Assembly (NCBI RefSeq): GCF_011075055.1
Contig: NC_058152.1
Location: 5,952,001-6,016,000 of the forward strand
Origin: Mangifera indica
Taxonomy: Eukaryota > Streptophyta > Magnoliopsida > Sapindales > Anacardiaceae
Length of the DNA: 64,000 bases
Direction: 5' to 3'
This document shows positions 62,396 to 64,000 of this stretch, in pieces. Position numbers and translations under genes: made by a program. The notes below the pieces were generated by a model, which did not search any database, was not told the DNA's origin, and saw only the letters and a program-made list of their open reading frames with translations. The number at the start of each line of letters is the position of its first letter. Position 1 is the first letter of the stretch.

Positions 62396-62719
62396 TTTTG
62401 AGATCCTTTTTATTTTTGCGTGCTAAACGTGAGACACGAGCGTGTATCTCACAAATAAAACAAATTTTGATTTTTCCACGAACTTTATCTCATTTTATAT
62501 TTCAAATTTTGCTGATGATGACATACAACCATATGTCCTCCAATACTTAGTCATTTTCACTTGTTCAATGCGAAATGACTCTTCTGCCCTTCCAGGCATA
62601 AACATGGGTCATCACCCTTGTAGTGTATGGTTGTCCCCACTAACATCTCCTTACTAAAAACAATCAAATACAAAGAAAAAAAAACTAAAATGCCCTTGGA
62701 ATTACCTATAAGTGTTACA

Positions 62720-64000
62720 TATACAATTTCATCCCTTCGATGTACGATATCTCTTTAATGGACCCATTAATGGCTATAATAGACCATTGATATGCATGAA
62801 CTAACATTTGTATCAACAATCAAATAGTATTAGACTGAATTATAATTGAATCTCATAATGGCCACAAATTCAAATAGGTGTTGATGTTTGTTAGTAAACC
62901 TATTAGGGATATCAACTCCTATGCTCGAGGGTGATGAATCTTTTGTAGATCTATCATAACCTTTATACATATCTCAATATGGCTAATTACCACTTTTTTT
63001 TAGCAACCCTTTATTAAAGACTATGTTTGGGCTAGTGACAAACCATATCGAACTTTTTATAAGATGATTCAACAACCTTACATTAAAGGATGACATGTAC
63101 CACCATTTGTTACAAGGATGTATTCTATAGACACTAGAAAAATGCTCCATATGGAATTCTCTTTATGGGTCAGTCCGATGGACATTTCTACATAACATGC
63201 AATCATGTGTTATACCCAACTATCTATGAGCAATTTTGACATGTGAGATCTATTATTACATTTCGATGGTATTATTTAATACTATGATAGTCCTAATCAT
63301 ATTACATGAACCCTTGGTAAAGATAATATCAAGACTATGAATGTTTTTATAACAGTTATCTTATGTGAACATAGGGTCTCCATGATCAGTTAATATGCAC
63401 TGATCATCTTGTCACAATTATATTATTCTAAGAATATTTATCTATTTAAAACATTATAGATAAAGAATGTCATAAAATGTTTGTAAATATGACTTATTTA
63501 TGAACCAGTATTGTTATGAGGATCGACCTTGGGCACTAACTCTAATAAGATCAACCAATACATGGTCTTAGTTTTAGTACCAAAAATAATACAAAAACTT
63601 AGTAGAATAAAATTAGTTATCCATAAACTAAAATATTGTATCCTTCTTTAACATAATAAATAATGAAAACTAAGTACAAAAATCAGCCTAAGAGATAGAT
63701 TTTGTATATCTAGTCCATTTTAATCTTCCCAAGTCCTTAGTCTAAGAAATCAAGCCAAAAAAGAAATTGTAAGAAAAGTCTCAAATCTCACAATCTCAAT
63801 GAAAAATATGTGAATTGTATACTATAGTTACAATGGAATGAGCCTCATTCTAAACTTTAATAAAAATTATTCCACATGTTATTCTTCTACCCATATAACA
63901 TTATATCTTGTTTTGTCAATGCCAAAACCCCTTGAAAATTTTATTAATAATCCTAGTATTTTTAAAAAAATTACAATGTGCCCTTAACATGTGGTTATAC
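62720..64000. repeat. Dispersed repeat, copy 3, and flanking DNA to window end
   Basis: About 62885-63590 shares ordered blocks with 24850-25870 and 27335-28170: ttttgtagatctatcataac, aagatgattcaacaacctta, atatggaattctctttatgg, atgtgttatacccaactatc, atttaatactatgatagtcc and ttgtaaatatgac. The remaining ~400 bp to the window end is AT-rich with no gene. Confidence 0.55.

Larger units (their letters stand above)
51436..62719 (-). mobile_element. Ty3/gypsy remnant C (minus strand), split by a hAT element
   Basis: Reading leftward: 5' LTR 62719-59896, primer site, gag 59720-59105, a 5.06-kb hAT insertion, gag/zinc knuckle 54044-53560, protease 53460-53130, reverse transcriptase 52930-52280 and RNase H 52130-51600. 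It stops near the start of integrase at about 51440, exactly where LTR B ends. The 3' half and 3' LTR are absent. It belongs to the same family as A, B and the fragment at 26029. Confidence 0.7.
59896..62719 (-). repeat. gypsy C 5' LTR (2.8 kb including a MITE)
   Basis: On the minus strand it starts TGTAACACTTATAGGTAATT at 62719, aligned to the start of LTR B, and ends tgttata at 59896, followed directly by tttatggtatcaaagc (primer site). It contains a 436-bp MITE (60005-60440) and a ~133-bp tandem duplication (62137-62395). Without the MITE it is about 2.4 kb, close to LTR B. Confidence 0.7.

Noticed and set aside
1..64000. tRNA, rRNA or organellar insert
   Set aside because: No cloverleaf-like conserved T-arm or rRNA motif was noticed by eye, and no plastid or mitochondrial gene order. 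A covariance-model scan was not possible here.

Overview
This is an AT-rich nuclear window from a flowering plant, most likely a eudicot. The evidence is GT-AG split genes, a plant receptor kinase, a LigB-type dioxygenase of the plant DODA family, and dense remains of plant transposons (Ty3/gypsy, Ty1/copia, hAT, Mutator-like). I cannot narrow the species from sequence alone. There are three host genes, all on the + strand. The first is a three-exon extradiol ring-cleavage dioxygenase (11372-12859). The second is an intronless G-type lectin receptor-like kinase (20441-23032). The third is a 14-exon gene for a conserved protein I do not recognise (36515-42170), which includes a 13-nt micro-exon. 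Almost everything else is mobile DNA in various states of decay.

Region by region: 123-8296 is an ~8.2 kb Mutator-like element with a perfect 9-bp target-site duplication. It carries a decayed minus-strand gene with a DUF1985 domain and a C48 (Ulp1-like) SUMO protease domain, plus internal repeat arrays, and no transposase is visible. 9856-10821 is a 966-bp foldback Mutator-like element, also with a perfect 9-bp duplication. 12.9-20.3 kb holds a non-autonomous hAT element and a minus-strand copia remnant. 23-36 kb holds tandem duplications, a dispersed repeat family, a truncated gypsy 5' end, a copia 3' end, two further non-autonomous hAT elements (one containing a probable copia solo LTR) and small AT-rich MITEs.

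From about 43 kb to 62.7 kb is one nested transposon block. Two head-to-tail gypsy remnants (+ strand) share an LTR and carry complementary deletions. They abut a third gypsy element of the same family on the - strand. The gag of that third element is split by a 5.06-kb decayed hAT transposon, which is itself invaded by a 965-bp Mutator-like foldback element. The LTR of the same gypsy element contains a further 436-bp MITE. The window ends in another copy of the dispersed repeat family seen at 25 and 27 kb.

The three host genes show no functional link to one another. The most informative signals are the transposon boundaries, because target-site duplications and terminal inverted repeats can be read directly at several sites, and the structure of the unrecognised 14-exon gene, which has a dead duplicate of one exon in an intron.
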